64,000 nucleotides of DNA from Chitinophagaceae bacterium (lineage in GTDB: Bacteria; Bacteroidota; Bacteroidia; Chitinophagales; Chitinophagaceae), in assembly GCA_947451935.1 (NCBI GenBank), contig CANGBH010000001.1:40067-104066 (forward strand). Reading direction: 5' to 3'. Positions within the stretch are counted from its first letter, which is position 1. Each line of letters starts with the position of its first letter. Below, piece after piece: positions 52,902-62,383 of the stretch. The position numbers and the translations under genes were made by a program. The notes under the pieces are model-generated. The model was not told the origin of the DNA, ran no database searches, and saw only the letters and a list, made by a program, of their open reading frames with translations.

Positions 52902-55406
52902 ATGAGTAAGATCATCAAGGCGTTTACGCTAGTTAATATTCTTTTGATATCAGTGAATACGATTCACGCTCAATCAAAAGAGATGCATGGTGTAATTCGT
53001 GACATGCATTCTGATGAGCAAATCCCTTTTGCTACGGTTAAATTTCATGGAAGCACCATTGCGAAACTCAGTGACTCAGCGGGTAACTTTACGTTTCACC
53101 TCAGCAGATGGCCGTCTGATACACTTTTGATAAGCTATGCAGGATTTGAAGACAATTATATCCTTATAGACACCACACAAAGCAAACTTGAACTTCAAAT
53201 AAAAATGGAGCGAAAAAGAAATGCATACGAAGTGGTAGTCAAAAGCAAAGTAGGCAAAGGTCTACTTCTGTGGAGACGCATAATTAAACACAAAGAAGGC
53301 AATGATATCAGCAACTTTGATAACTACTCTTATGAGGCATACAATAAACTAGAGCTTGATCTGAATCATGTGAATGTAGAAAAAATGCAAAAAGGCATTT
53401 TGCCACCAAAGCCCTTTAAATTCATCCTCAACAATATTGATACCGTTTCTGAGGCCTCTCCCATTTTACCTATCTACATGACAGAGAGCATTTCAGATTA
53501 TTACAAACAAAAAGAGCCTCACAAAACGATTGAAAAAATAAAAGCCAGTAAAACAATCGGACTCAAAAATGAAAGCGTAACCAAATTTCTTGGTGGGACC
53601 TATCAAAATATTAATGTATACAAAAACTTTATCCCCGTATTCGACAAACTCTACGTAAGCCCGATTAGTAATGATGGAGATCTTTATTATCACTATAAAG
53701 TACCGGATACACAATATATAGGAGGAAAGAAATTTTTTCATTTATTGTTCTTCCCTAAACGAAAGGGAGAAAGCACCTTCCAAGGAGATGCATGGATAGC
53801 CGATTCAAGCTATGCTATTCAAAAGATGAATTTGCAAGTTTCCCCTGGATCAAATATTAATTTTGTAGACAAACTAAGCTTAGTTCAAGAGTTCGGACTG
53901 ATTAACGATACTACCTGGTTTTTAATAAAAGATAAATTCATTGCAGATCTAATTGTAACAGGTAAAAAAAACCTAAGCTTAATAGGTCGTAAAACAACCA
54001 CCTATAAGAATATAAATATCAACGCTGAAAATCTTCCAACTTCTTTTTTAGCAGATATTAAAAATGATAAGCGAAAGGAAATTATCAATATAGCAGAAGA
54101 CGCACTAGATAAAACAGAAAGTTTCTGGAAAAAGAACAGACATGATACACTGAACAGAAACGAAAGCAATATTTATAAAATGGCAGATACTTTATTGAAA
54201 ATGCCAGCATTTGAACGCTATTCAGAATGGATAAAATTCATCGGCACAGGGTATCGCTATGTTAAAAATTACGAGATTGGCCCATGGATGAATTGGATTA
54301 GCGGAAACAGTTATGAAGGGTTACGCTTACGTTTTGATCTTGGAACGAATTATCACTTCAGCAAAAAAATATATTTGTCAACCTATTTAGCGTATGGCAC
54401 AAATGACCAAAAGCTCAAAGGCAAACTTGAAGCGTTATACATGATTGGGAAAAACCCAAGAAGCAGCCTACGGTTAACTTATAGCAAAGATATTGACCAC
54501 GGCCAATCATACTATGATGAAATTGGGTATGATAACATTTTTGCCCTTGCATTCAGAAAGTCTAATGTTCCAATAAAAATACTATCTGTAGAACAACAGA
54601 AAGTAGAATACTTCAAAGAGTGGCGTAGTGGCTTATCGTATACTATGAATCTGCATAGAAAAATATTTAATCCAATAAAAAATCTCCCAGAGAAAGTTGA
54701 CTTTCCACAAAATGAAGATCCAGGAAATTTCAATAACCTAGAGGTCAATGCGAAATTGAGGTTTGCATATTTGGAACGATTCATTCAAGATGACTTCTTT
54801 CGACGAAGTCTTGGCAGCGACTACCCCGTTGTTGAATTTGTTTATTCAAAGGGGATTAAAGGAGTACTCAATAGTGGATATAAATATTCAAAATATACAC
54901 TCAGCGTTTCCGACTATCTAAAGACACCTCCTGCTGGTAGCTTCTACTATAATATTTATGGTGGTAAAATTGTTGGAAAACTACCATACATGCTGTTGGC
55001 AGTAGCCCCTGGAAATGAAATTTATTATTATAATAAATACGCCTTTAACTTGATGAATAGATTTGAATACATATCAGATCAATATGCTGGCGTTTCAATT
55101 GAACATAACTTTGGGAGTGGACTTTTTAGATTTATTCCACAAAACAAATACCTTAAATTCAGACAATTCTGGAATGCTAAAGTATTATGGGGAAGTATTA
55201 GCAAAGAAAACACACAACTAAACATTCATAGTGGAACACCATTCACAAGCCTAAACGGCAAGACATACATGGAAGTAGGAACGGGCGTAGACAATATTTT
55301 TCGATTCTTTAGAATCGATTTAGTTTGGAGGGTATTGCCAAGACCTTTCCCAGAGGAACTTTACAAACGCTTTGGCCTATTTGCAAGTTTTCGTTTTTCG
55401 TTCTAA
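52902..55406 (+). CDS. Outer-membrane protein with carboxypeptidase-regulatory-like and DUF5686 domains
   Basis: An 834-residue exported protein: signal peptide (about 1-23, TIHAQ), a carboxypeptidase-regulatory-like beta domain (about 27-110: MHGVIRDMHSDEQIPFATVKFHGS.. SYAGFEDNYILID), then the DUF5686 region (about 115-834) with the WIADSSYAIQKMNLQVSPGSNINFVDKL block and a C-terminal stretch of alternating aromatic strands ending RFGLFASFRFSF, as in outer-membrane barrels. No TonB plug is present, so it is not a TonB receptor. Role unknown; such proteins are widespread in Bacteroidota. Its end lies 12 bp from the convergent aminotransferase. Confidence 0.85.
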   Translation: MSKIIKAFTLVNILLISVNTIHAQSKEMHGVIRDMHSDEQIPFATVKFHGSTIAKLSDSAGNFTFHLSRWPSDTLLISYAGFEDNYILIDTTQSKLELQIKMERKRNAYEVVVKSKVGKGLLLWRRIIKHKEGNDISNFDNYSYEAYNKLELDLNHVNVEKMQKGILPPKPFKFILNNIDTVSEASPILPIYMTESISDYYKQKEPHKTIEKIKASKTIGLKNESVTKFLGGTYQNINVYKNFIPVFDKLYVSPISNDGDLYYHYKVPDTQYIGGKKFFHLLFFPKRKGESTFQGDAWIADSSYAIQKMNLQVSPGSNINFVDKLSLVQEFGLINDTTWFLIKDKFIADLIVTGKKNLSLIGRKTTTYKNININAENLPTSFLADIKNDKRKEIINIAEDALDKTESFWKKNRHDTLNRNESNIYKMADTLLKMPAFERYSEWIKFIGTGYRYVKNYEIGPWMNWISGNSYEGLRLRFDLGTNYHFSKKIYLSTYLAYGTNDQKLKGKLEALYMIGKNPRSSLRLTYSKDIDHGQSYYDEIGYDNIFALAFRKSNVPIKILSVEQQKVEYFKEWRSGLSYTMNLHRKIFNPIKNLPEKVDFPQNEDPGNFNNLEVNAKLRFAYLERFIQDDFFRRSLGSDYPVVEFVYSKGIKGVLNSGYKYSKYTLSVSDYLKTPPAGSFYYNIYGGKIVGKLPYMLLAVAPGNEIYYYNKYAFNLMNRFEYISDQYAGVSIEHNFGSGLFRFIPQNKYLKFRQFWNAKVLWGSISKENTQLNIHSGTPFTSLNGKTYMEVGTGVDNIFRFFRIDLVWRVLPRPFPEELYKRFGLFASFRFSF

Positions 55407-55418
55407 TCAATTCAATAC

Positions 55419-56603
55419 TTAATCTATAGCTGAGCAAGCCTCAAGGATAACAGAACAGGCCATTTTTATTTGATCTTCAGATATGATCAACGGAGGAGCA
55501 ATTCTCATACATTGCGAAGCAAACAAAAACCAATCGGTAAACACTCCTTTTTGAATGCAGTAGTCTATGATTTTTTTATTTAATTCAAATGAATCAAACT
55601 CAATAGAAATTAATAATCCACAAGCATTAAACCTCTTTATTTTGGGGTGTTTTAATAGACTTTTAAATAATGAATTTTTAGCAGGAATATCATCCATTAA
55701 TTTTTCATCAATCAAATATTGCAGCGCCGCATTACCTGCAACGCAAGAAACTGGATGTCCTCCAAAAGTTGTTATATGACCTAAAATTGGACCATCTGTA
55801 AAATGCATTAAGTTATCCCTGCTTGAAACTAGGGCGCCAAGGGGCATCCCACCTCCAATGGCTTTACCAAGCAATAGCATGTCTGGAACAATCCCAAATT
55901 GCTCAAATGAAAAAAGAGTTCCCGTCCTTCCAAAACCAGTTTGAATTTCATCCAATACCAACAATGTGCCAGTCTGATAACATCTTTCCCTAAGTGCATG
56001 CACCCATTTAACGGATGGTGTTATTACGCCGCGTTCAGCCTGGATAGGCTCAGCAATTACACATGCAGTTTGCTCATCAATACATGCAAGCTGATCTAAA
56101 TCATTATGATTAATATGAGTAATGCCTGGCAAAAGAGGCCTATAGGCATTCCTCCAATATTCGCTGCCCATAACACTTAATGCACCTTGAGTGGAACCAT
56201 GATAGGATTCATGAAAAGCCACCATATTCGTTCGCCCTGTAATTCGCTTAGCTAATTTCATAGCCGCTTCTGTTGCCTCTGCACCTGAATTCGTATAATA
56301 GACACAATTAAGTGTGTCGGGTAATAGTGATACTAATTTTTCGGCATACAATACTTGCGGAGATTCAACTAATTCACCATAAACCATCAGATGCAAGTAT
56401 CGATCTAACTGATCTTTTATGGCTGAAATAACTTGTGGGTTTCTATGCCCAACATTACATACGCTGATACCACTAATGAGATCAATGTATAACTTACCCT
56501 CCTTGTCCCACAAATTACATCCTTCAGCTTTCACAATTTCCAATGCCAATGGATTGGCTGAGGTTTGCGCGACATGCTTGAGAAAAAGTTCACGTTGATT
56601 CAT
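55419..56603 (-). CDS. Class III aminotransferase (ornithine/acetylornithine-like)
   Basis: A 394-residue fold-type I PLP enzyme. SGAEATEAAMKLAKR (106-120) binds the cofactor phosphate, Asp 218 is in LLVLDEIQTGFGRTG, and Lys 247 (LLGKAIGGGMPLG) forms the Schiff base; AFHESYHGSTQGALSVMG and FGGHPVSCVAGNAAL are further family blocks. Members use acetylornithine, ornithine, GABA or similar omega-amines; the substrate cannot be chosen from sequence and no arginine gene is adjacent. Divergent from the carbonic-anhydrase gene. Confidence 0.85.
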   Translation of the reverse strand: MNQRELFLKHVAQTSANPLALEIVKAEGCNLWDKEGKLYIDLISGISVCNVGHRNPQVISAIKDQLDRYLHLMVYGELVESPQVLYAEKLVSLLPDTLNCVYYTNSGAEATEAAMKLAKRITGRTNMVAFHESYHGSTQGALSVMGSEYWRNAYRPLLPGITHINHNDLDQLACIDEQTACVIAEPIQAERGVITPSVKWVHALRERCYQTGTLLVLDEIQTGFGRTGTLFSFEQFGIVPDMLLLGKAIGGGMPLGALVSSRDNLMHFTDGPILGHITTFGGHPVSCVAGNAALQYLIDEKLMDDIPAKNSLFKSLLKHPKIKRFNACGLLISIEFDSFELNKKIIDYCIQKGVFTDWFLFASQCMRIAPPLIISEDQIKMACSVILEACSAID

Positions 56604-56680
56604 TAATGCGAAGTTCGATAAAATTATCTTAAAGATATAGCCCTACCAGAAACAACCACCAATCAATCCGATGAATTGAA

Positions 56681-56688
56681 TAACTTTG
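56681..56688 (+). promoter_or_regulatory. -7 element seven bases before the carbonic anhydrase gene
   Basis: TAACTTTG fully matches TAnnTTTG; seven bases separate it from the ATG at 56696, so any leader would be only about 4 nt. No -33 TTG with good spacing. Confidence 0.45.
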
Positions 56689-56695
56689 TCTAAAA

Positions 56696-57208
56696 ATGCC
56701 AATAATTCTTCCCGTTAAAGGAATTTCTCCAAGTATTGGAAACGATACATTCATAGCTCCAAACGCTACCATAGTAGGCGATGTTGTGATGGGTGAAAAA
56801 TGCAGTGTATGGTTTAATGCAGTAATTCGTGGCGATGTAAATTCAATTGTAATAGGAAATAATGTTAACATCCAAGACAACGCTGTTATTCATTGTACCT
56901 ATGAAAAAAATAAAACAGTTATTGGAAATAATGTAAGTATCGGGCACACAGCCATAGTACATGGATGCACAGTTCATGACAATGTATTAATTGGAATGGG
57001 CTCAATCGTAATGGACAGAGCGGTTATTGGAAGCAACTCCATTATAGCTGCAGGCGCAGTAGTGCTTGAAGGAACGATTGTGCCGCCAGGCTCTGTATTT
57101 GGCGGTGTACCGGCTAAAAAAATCAAGGATGTTTCTGAAGAAAAGATAAAAGGAGAAATTGAACGAATCGCCAACAACTATTCTCTTTATAGTAGTTGGT
57201 TCAAATAA
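56696..57208 (+). CDS. Gamma-type carbonic anhydrase-like protein
   Basis: A 170-residue left-handed beta-helix protein with hexapeptide repeats (IVGDVVMGEKCSVWFNAVIRGDVNSIVIGNN..). The zinc His triad of gamma carbonic anhydrases is present with the right spacing: His 66 (DNAVIHCT), His 84 (IGHTAIVHG) and His 89. A C-terminal helix (about 148-168) packs on the helix. It matches the YrdA/PaaY-like branch; carbonic anhydrase activity is possible but not guaranteed for this branch. Followed by a tiny lipoprotein gene 27 bp later. Confidence 0.85.
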   Translation: MPIILPVKGISPSIGNDTFIAPNATIVGDVVMGEKCSVWFNAVIRGDVNSIVIGNNVNIQDNAVIHCTYEKNKTVIGNNVSIGHTAIVHGCTVHDNVLIGMGSIVMDRAVIGSNSIIAAGAVVLEGTIVPPGSVFGGVPAKKIKDVSEEKIKGEIERIANNYSLYSSWFK

Positions 57209-57235
57209 TAAATACACAGTCTAAACTATATACCC

Positions 57236-57385
57236 ATGAAATGGATATTTTTTTTATTGTTTGCTTGCTTCACCACAAGTGCTTGTTCGAGAAAAACTGG
57301 ATGCCCAAGCAATGGTAAAAATGTTGGTGCAGAACGGTTGATGAGTGGAGAAAAAGTACATCGTGCTAAAAAATTCAAAGTATAG
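57236..57385 (+). CDS. 49-residue lipoprotein
   Basis: A tiny gene encoding MKWIFFLLFACFTTSAC with a lipobox Cys at residue 17 (TTSACSRK), followed by a polar, basic mature part of 33 residues (TGCPSNGKNVGAERLMSGEKVHRAKKFKV). The lipoprotein signal and conserved-looking CPSNGKNVGAE segment resemble short lipoproteins I recall from other Bacteroidota. It is translated right up to the rsgA stop (adjacent at 57386), with no intervening base. Function unknown. Confidence 0.65.
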   Translation: MKWIFFLLFACFTTSACSRKTGCPSNGKNVGAERLMSGEKVHRAKKFKV

Positions 57386-58312
57386 TTACCAGCCTATCAC
57401 TTCTATACTTTCCAATATATTATAATAGCTAATATATCTGTCTTCGTGAATTACACCTTCTGCTACTGCATTTTTAACAGCGCATCCCGGTTCATTAGTG
57501 TGGAGGCAATTATTAAATTGACAGGAAGAAATCAATTGCCTCATTTCAGGAAAATAATGAGATAACTCTTGTTTGTTTATATCGGCAAGGGCAAATTCCC
57601 GCATGCCCGGTGTGTCAATGATCATTCCACCACCAGGTAAATCAAACATCTTAGAGAATGTTGTTGTATGAAGTCCTTTACCACTCCATTCACTCACTTC
57701 TTGCGTTCTTATATTAGCTCCTTTCAAAACATAATTTATTAGACTTGATTTACCTACACCCGAATGCCCACTTAACAAGGTGATTTTTTGATGTAAGATA
57801 TCATCCAACGTATCCATACCCGTTTCCTCAGATACAGAAGTTAATAGTACCGTATACCCTATTCGCTCATACATTGCTTTCCGTTCTTCAAAAAGCAACA
57901 TTTCTTTTTCTTGATATAAATCTGATTTATTAAAAACAATAACTGCTGGAATATGAAACGCTTCGCAGGTGACTAAAAACCTATCCAGAAAGCCCTGAGA
58001 AGTACGAGGTTCTCTTAACGTAGCAATTAATATAGATTGGTCGAGGTTAGATGCTATAATATGATGCTGGCGTCTGTTAGCAGGAGAAATTCTATTTACA
58101 TAGTTTTTTCTTGGGAATATCTGAGTAATCATCACCCTATGCTCAAGCTCATCTTCGGTTTCAATCTCAACTTCATCCCCAACTGCAATTGGATTCGAAG
58201 AAGTAAAACCATCCATTTTAAATTTACCTTTCAATCTTGCCTCATAAAAAGAATGATCGCTTCCCTTTACCGTATACCAACTTCCAGTAGATTTATAAAC
58301 AATGGCCTTCAT
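57386..58312 (-). CDS. rsgA: Small-subunit ribosome biogenesis GTPase RsgA
   Basis: RsgA is a circularly permuted GTPase acting in late 30S maturation. The 308 residues show an N-terminal OB fold (about 1-70), the permuted motif order G4 (FNKSD, 127-131), G5, then P-loop GHSGVGKS (182-189) and DTPG (233-236), and a C-terminal zinc-binding motif (Cys 264, Cys 269, His 271, Cys 277). All key residues are intact and length is typical. It follows nadE by 27 bp on the same strand. Confidence 0.96.
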   Translation of the reverse strand: MKAIVYKSTGSWYTVKGSDHSFYEARLKGKFKMDGFTSSNPIAVGDEVEIETEDELEHRVMITQIFPRKNYVNRISPANRRQHHIIASNLDQSILIATLREPRTSQGFLDRFLVTCEAFHIPAVIVFNKSDLYQEKEMLLFEERKAMYERIGYTVLLTSVSEETGMDTLDDILHQKITLLSGHSGVGKSSLINYVLKGANIRTQEVSEWSGKGLHTTTFSKMFDLPGGGMIIDTPGMREFALADINKQELSHYFPEMRQLISSCQFNNCLHTNEPGCAVKNAVAEGVIHEDRYISYYNILESIEVIGW

Positions 58313-58339
58313 AATGTATACAAGTTATGCATTGGTACC

Positions 58340-60052
58340 TTAACTTAAATATTTTGCAACAATGGGCAAACGACGACCCACCCCAAATGCCTTAGCACTT
58401 ACCCTAATGATTGGGCAAAACTGATTTCTTTTATACTCGTTAACATTAACCATTTTCAGTACTCTGTTTACAAGTGCTTCATCAAAACCTGCAGCAATAA
58501 TATCCCTAGGACTATACCTAGATTCTATATACAAATACAAAATTTTGTCAAGCTCTGTGTAAGGTGGTAAACTATCTATATCTTTTTGATTTGGTCTTAA
58601 TTCAGCAGAGGGCTCTTTTATGAGTATGTTTTCAGGGATTATAGCTTTTTTACTATTTATATGCCGTGCCAATGCAAATACCTGCATTTTATACAAGTCG
58701 CCTAAAACACTGATCCCGCCAGCCATATCTCCATATAACGTACCATAACCAGTAGCTAACTCGCTCTTATTGGATGTATTCAATAATACGTAACCATTTT
58801 TATTGGCGATAGCCATTAATACATTACCTCTGCTCCGACTTTGAATATTTTCTTCAGCAATTCCAAATGGTGTTCCGTTAAAAAGGGGGTCTAACGTATC
58901 CAGAAAAGATTCAAACAATTTTTCAATTGGGATAATATGGTATGGATTACATAAGTTTTTGCTGAGCGCTACTGCATCATCCACTGAATGCGAGCTTGAG
59001 AATCCTGATGGCATCAAAATTGAAGTAACATTTTCTGGGCCTAATGCTTCAACAGCCAAAGCCAACACGACAGCAGAATCTATCCCACCACTACTTCCAA
59101 GGATGGCTTTTTTGAAACCCATTTTTTCAAAATAATCTTTCAGCCCCAATACTAGGGCTTGATGAATTTGTTCAATATTAGAGTCTGCAGTTAAATGCTC
59201 GATAATATGATCAGGATTAGATGCCCTATCAAAGCGCATTGAAGGCTGCAAAGAAGATTCTAACGGCTCATCTTGAATCGATTCAGTTGTATATAATCTC
59301 GAAGTATCAATTTTTAAGAAATCCTCTTGGAAAAATTTCAATTGATTTCGCTTTGATCCATCTTGAGCAAAAACTAGGCTCCCCCCATCAAATACAATCT
59401 CAGTCTGTGCACCTACAGCATTGCAGTATAACATAGGAAGCTTGTACTTCTTTACATTCAATCTGATTACTTCTTCCCTATCTTGTCGATGACCATAATC
59501 AAATGGAGAAGCAGAAATATTAATCATCAAATCTGGCGATTGTTCCATGAGTTTATCCATAGGACAAATTCGATACAAAGGATTATCGCCAAGGTTCCAA
59601 ATATCTTCACAGATGGTAACGGCAATCCTGACCCCCTTAAACTCAATTATATTCCAATTGTATGCCGGTTCAAAATAGCGGTATTCATCAAAAACGTCAT
59701 AATTAGGAAGTAACGTTTTGTGTGCAGTTCCAATAATTTGCCCATCAAAAAGGAGTAGCGCTGAATTCAATAAATCCTTTCCTTCTTTTTGAGGATTTCG
59801 TGTTGGGGCTCCTACTAATATTCCGATGCCATGAGAAACTTTAGAAAGCGCCTGAATGGAATGTTCAGCTTGAACGATGAAGTCTTCAAATTCAAGAAAA
59901 TCTCGAGGTGGATAACCACAAACTGATAATTCAGAGAAAACAATCAATTCCGCACCTGCTTTTCTTGCATCCTCAACTGCCTCCAGCATTTTTTGGAGAT
60001 TTAGAGAAAAATTGCCAATATGGTAGTTTTGCTGAGCAAGAAAAACGTTCAT
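58340..60052 (-). CDS. nadE: Glutamine-dependent NAD synthetase
   Basis: NadE makes NAD from nicotinate adenine dinucleotide and ATP, taking nitrogen from glutamine. The 570-residue protein has an N-terminal nitrilase-type glutaminase domain (Glu in FSELSVCGYPPRDFL, Lys in HKTLLPNYDVFDEYRYFEP, Cys in VTICEDIWN) and a C-terminal synthetase domain with the PP-loop SSGGIDSAVVLALA and STNKSELATGYGTLYGDMAGG-like LNTSNKSELATGYG. Length is standard for the two-domain form. Divergent from gldB; the same nadE-gldB neighbourhood is known in Flavobacterium. Confidence 0.95.
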   Translation of the reverse strand: MNVFLAQQNYHIGNFSLNLQKMLEAVEDARKAGAELIVFSELSVCGYPPRDFLEFEDFIVQAEHSIQALSKVSHGIGILVGAPTRNPQKEGKDLLNSALLLFDGQIIGTAHKTLLPNYDVFDEYRYFEPAYNWNIIEFKGVRIAVTICEDIWNLGDNPLYRICPMDKLMEQSPDLMINISASPFDYGHRQDREEVIRLNVKKYKLPMLYCNAVGAQTEIVFDGGSLVFAQDGSKRNQLKFFQEDFLKIDTSRLYTTESIQDEPLESSLQPSMRFDRASNPDHIIEHLTADSNIEQIHQALVLGLKDYFEKMGFKKAILGSSGGIDSAVVLALAVEALGPENVTSILMPSGFSSSHSVDDAVALSKNLCNPYHIIPIEKLFESFLDTLDPLFNGTPFGIAEENIQSRSRGNVLMAIANKNGYVLLNTSNKSELATGYGTLYGDMAGGISVLGDLYKMQVFALARHINSKKAIIPENILIKEPSAELRPNQKDIDSLPPYTELDKILYLYIESRYSPRDIIAAGFDEALVNRVLKMVNVNEYKRNQFCPIIRVSAKAFGVGRRLPIVAKYLS

Positions 60053-60056
60053 GATG

Positions 60057-60064
60057 CAAAATTG
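60057..60064 (-). promoter_or_regulatory. -7-like element four bases before the nadE ATG
   Basis: Minus-strand CAATTTTG differs from TAnnTTTG in the first base only and is followed by CATC and the nadE ATG. No TTG at proper spacing upstream. Weaker than the full matches elsewhere. Confidence 0.3.
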
Positions 60065-60126
60065 AGGAATTCAGTTGAATAATCCCTAAAACAAGCTGAT
60101 TCTATCTTTAGAAATATCGTTTGCTT

Positions 60127-60134
60127 TACTTTTG
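60127..60134 (+). promoter_or_regulatory. Putative -7 element for gldB
   Basis: TACTTTTG, a full TAnnTTTG match, lies 53 bases before the gldB ATG at 60188 and would give a leader of about 50 nt. No convincing -33 TTG. Confidence 0.35.
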
Positions 60135-60187
60135 CCATACGAATTGTCTTAACTGATTCTATTTAACGAATATTCCTTTTACAATTT

Positions 60188-61225
60188 ATGAAATCTTCAA
60201 CACTGCTTGGAATACTTATGCTGATCATCCTTAGTTGTAATGATGGTCCCAAGAAACCCGATATTAGCCACATTAAAGTGCAACTAAATGTAAAAAGATT
60301 CGAAAAGGAATTCTTTGCAATGGATACTTTAAAGCTTGAAAATAGTCTGTTGAGTTTACATCAGAGCTACCCTCTTTTTTTAGGTGATTTCATCCATAAT
60401 ATACTTGGAATTCAATCCAACGACAGTACAATGTTAAATGGAGGTATAAAAAAATTCATTCAAGACTATAAACCAATCTTTGATTCTACACGAAACATTG
60501 ATCCAGCAATTGAAAAGGAAAAGGATGAGATGATAGAAAGCCTACGCTACGTAAAATTTTATTTTCCTGCCTATCAACTTCCAAAAGAATTCATAACCTA
60601 CATTGGACCTATTGATGCTATTTTCACCGGCCCAACAGGGAGCCATGCAGAAGTAATAACAACAGATGCGCTATGTTCAGGTTTGCAGTTACACTTAGGA
60701 GCGAATTCAATATTTTATTCTTCTACACAAGGACAACAACTTTATCCAACATATATATCGAGTAGATTCACCACAGAATATATCTCAGTAAACTCAATTA
60801 AAAATATTGTTGACGATATTTTCCCATCAAACAATAAGGCAAATAATTTTCTAGAGGTGTTAGTTGATCAAGGGAAGAGAATGTATCTATTAGATCTTTT
60901 TATGCCTGACAAATCTGAAGAAATTAAACTTGGTTACACTTCAGCTCAATTAAAAGGACTAAAAGAAAACGAGGCGCTAATCTGGAACTATTTTACAGAG
61001 AATAATTTACTGTATGAAACCGATATGTTAAAGATTCGTCCATTTATAAGTGACGGCCCCTACACTAGCGAATTTGGTGAAGGGTCACCTGGATTCATTT
61101 CACTTTATATTGGAAAACAAATTGTCACCAAATATATGAATAATCATCCTGATACCAAATTGGATACATTACTTGGGATAGCAGCCACTAAAATACTTGC
61201 AGGATCAAAATACAAACCAAGATAG
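60188..61225 (+). CDS. gldB: Gliding-motility-associated lipoprotein GldB
   Basis: GldB is a lipoprotein required for gliding in Flavobacterium and is conserved in Bacteroidota. The 345-residue protein has a lipobox with Cys at 17 (LIILSCND), then the conserved opening HIKVQLNVKRFEKEFFAMD and blocks such as FIGDFIHNILGI-like FLGDFIHNILGI, YIGPIDAIFTG and GLQLHLGANSIFYS. Identification rests on this pattern and on nadE next door, an arrangement also seen in Flavobacterium. gldC, the usual next gene, is absent; a desaturase gene converges instead. Confidence 0.78.
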   Translation: MKSSTLLGILMLIILSCNDGPKKPDISHIKVQLNVKRFEKEFFAMDTLKLENSLLSLHQSYPLFLGDFIHNILGIQSNDSTMLNGGIKKFIQDYKPIFDSTRNIDPAIEKEKDEMIESLRYVKFYFPAYQLPKEFITYIGPIDAIFTGPTGSHAEVITTDALCSGLQLHLGANSIFYSSTQGQQLYPTYISSRFTTEYISVNSIKNIVDDIFPSNNKANNFLEVLVDQGKRMYLLDLFMPDKSEEIKLGYTSAQLKGLKENEALIWNYFTENNLLYETDMLKIRPFISDGPYTSEFGEGSPGFISLYIGKQIVTKYMNNHPDTKLDTLLGIAATKILAGSKYKPR

Positions 61226-61235
61226 CGCTAGTCTA

Positions 61236-62315
61236 CTAAGCGAATTGAGGACGCTTCCCCATATTGTACATGAACCGCACATGGGAAACAATTGCCGAAC
61301 GAGTTGTTGGAAAATTAATATAATGTAACTCAAATTTCGCACAGGTTTCTTTAACAATTTTGCTGATGGCAGGATAATGAATATGACTTATTCTAGGGAA
61401 TAGGTGATGTTCTATTTGATAATTAAGCCCCCCTACAAACCAGGTCACAATTTTATTTTTTGAAGCAAAGTTTGCAGTAGTCTTTACTTGATGAATTGCC
61501 CATTCATTTTCAATTCTTTTAGGATCTACTCCTGCTGAATCAAACTCAGCATGTTCTACAACATGGGCAAGTTGAAAAACAAAAGCTAAAGTTAATCCAA
61601 ATGCGAATTGACTAATAACAAAACCCAATAACCATCCTTTCCAGCCTATCAAAGCAATTGGAAGTGCTATATAAAAAAAGATAAAAAAGATCTTTCCTGC
61701 CCAAAAAATAAGGTGATCACTAAAGTTCATCTTTTTCAAAGGAGTTGTATATATATGCCTTGAAAAGTACTTTATATAATCAGTGAAAAACATAAACAAG
61801 GAAGTGAATCCATAAAGAACAAACATGTAAATACTTTGGTAACGATGCATTGGCTTCCATGGCTGCGTAGTGCATTCACGCATGAATGGCATATTATTAA
61901 TATCATCATCCACACCATCAATATTAGTGTATGTATGGTGTATGATGTTATGCTTTAACTTCCACATGAAAGCATTGCCACCTAAAAAGTTATTTGTGAG
62001 TCCGAAAATATTATTTACCCATCCTTTGGTGGAGAAACTACCATGACATGCATCATGCATAACATTAAAGCCAATGGCTGTCATGGTAAGTCCAAACAAT
62101 AACCATAAAAAAGAAGTTAGGGCCCAATGCATGTTTACGAATAATAAAAGAGCATACAGACCTAGCATTCCAGGAATAAGAATCATGGTCTTTCCATAGA
62201 GTTTCCAATTCCCCGTCTTTTTGATACCCGCTTTTTCAAAATAGGCATCGACTTCAGACTTTAGTGCGTTGAAGAATACCTTGTTTTTATTGTTAAATGT
62301 AACTTTATAACTCAT
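61236..62315 (-). CDS. Front-end-type fatty acid desaturase
   Basis: A 359-residue membrane di-iron desaturase with four or more hydrophobic helices and three His boxes: HDACH (87-91), HNIIHH (122-127) and QIEHH (300-304). Gln as first residue of box 3 is typical of front-end (delta-5/delta-6) desaturases; the fused cytochrome b5 domain found in eukaryotic members is missing, so electrons come from another donor. Acts on acyl chains in the inner membrane. Substrate position unknown. Converges on gldB with 10 bp between them. Confidence 0.85.
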   Translation of the reverse strand: MSYKVTFNNKNKVFFNALKSEVDAYFEKAGIKKTGNWKLYGKTMILIPGMLGLYALLLFVNMHWALTSFLWLLFGLTMTAIGFNVMHDACHGSFSTKGWVNNIFGLTNNFLGGNAFMWKLKHNIIHHTYTNIDGVDDDINNMPFMRECTTQPWKPMHRYQSIYMFVLYGFTSLFMFFTDYIKYFSRHIYTTPLKKMNFSDHLIFWAGKIFFIFFYIALPIALIGWKGWLLGFVISQFAFGLTLAFVFQLAHVVEHAEFDSAGVDPKRIENEWAIHQVKTTANFASKNKIVTWFVGGLNYQIEHHLFPRISHIHYPAISKIVKETCAKFELHYINFPTTRSAIVSHVRFMYNMGKRPQFA

Positions 62316-62383
62316 GTTGATTTTTTAGCCTTAACTAATTTCTAAACTTATGTAAAATTAAACCAAGTTGGAGAAACTTTAGG

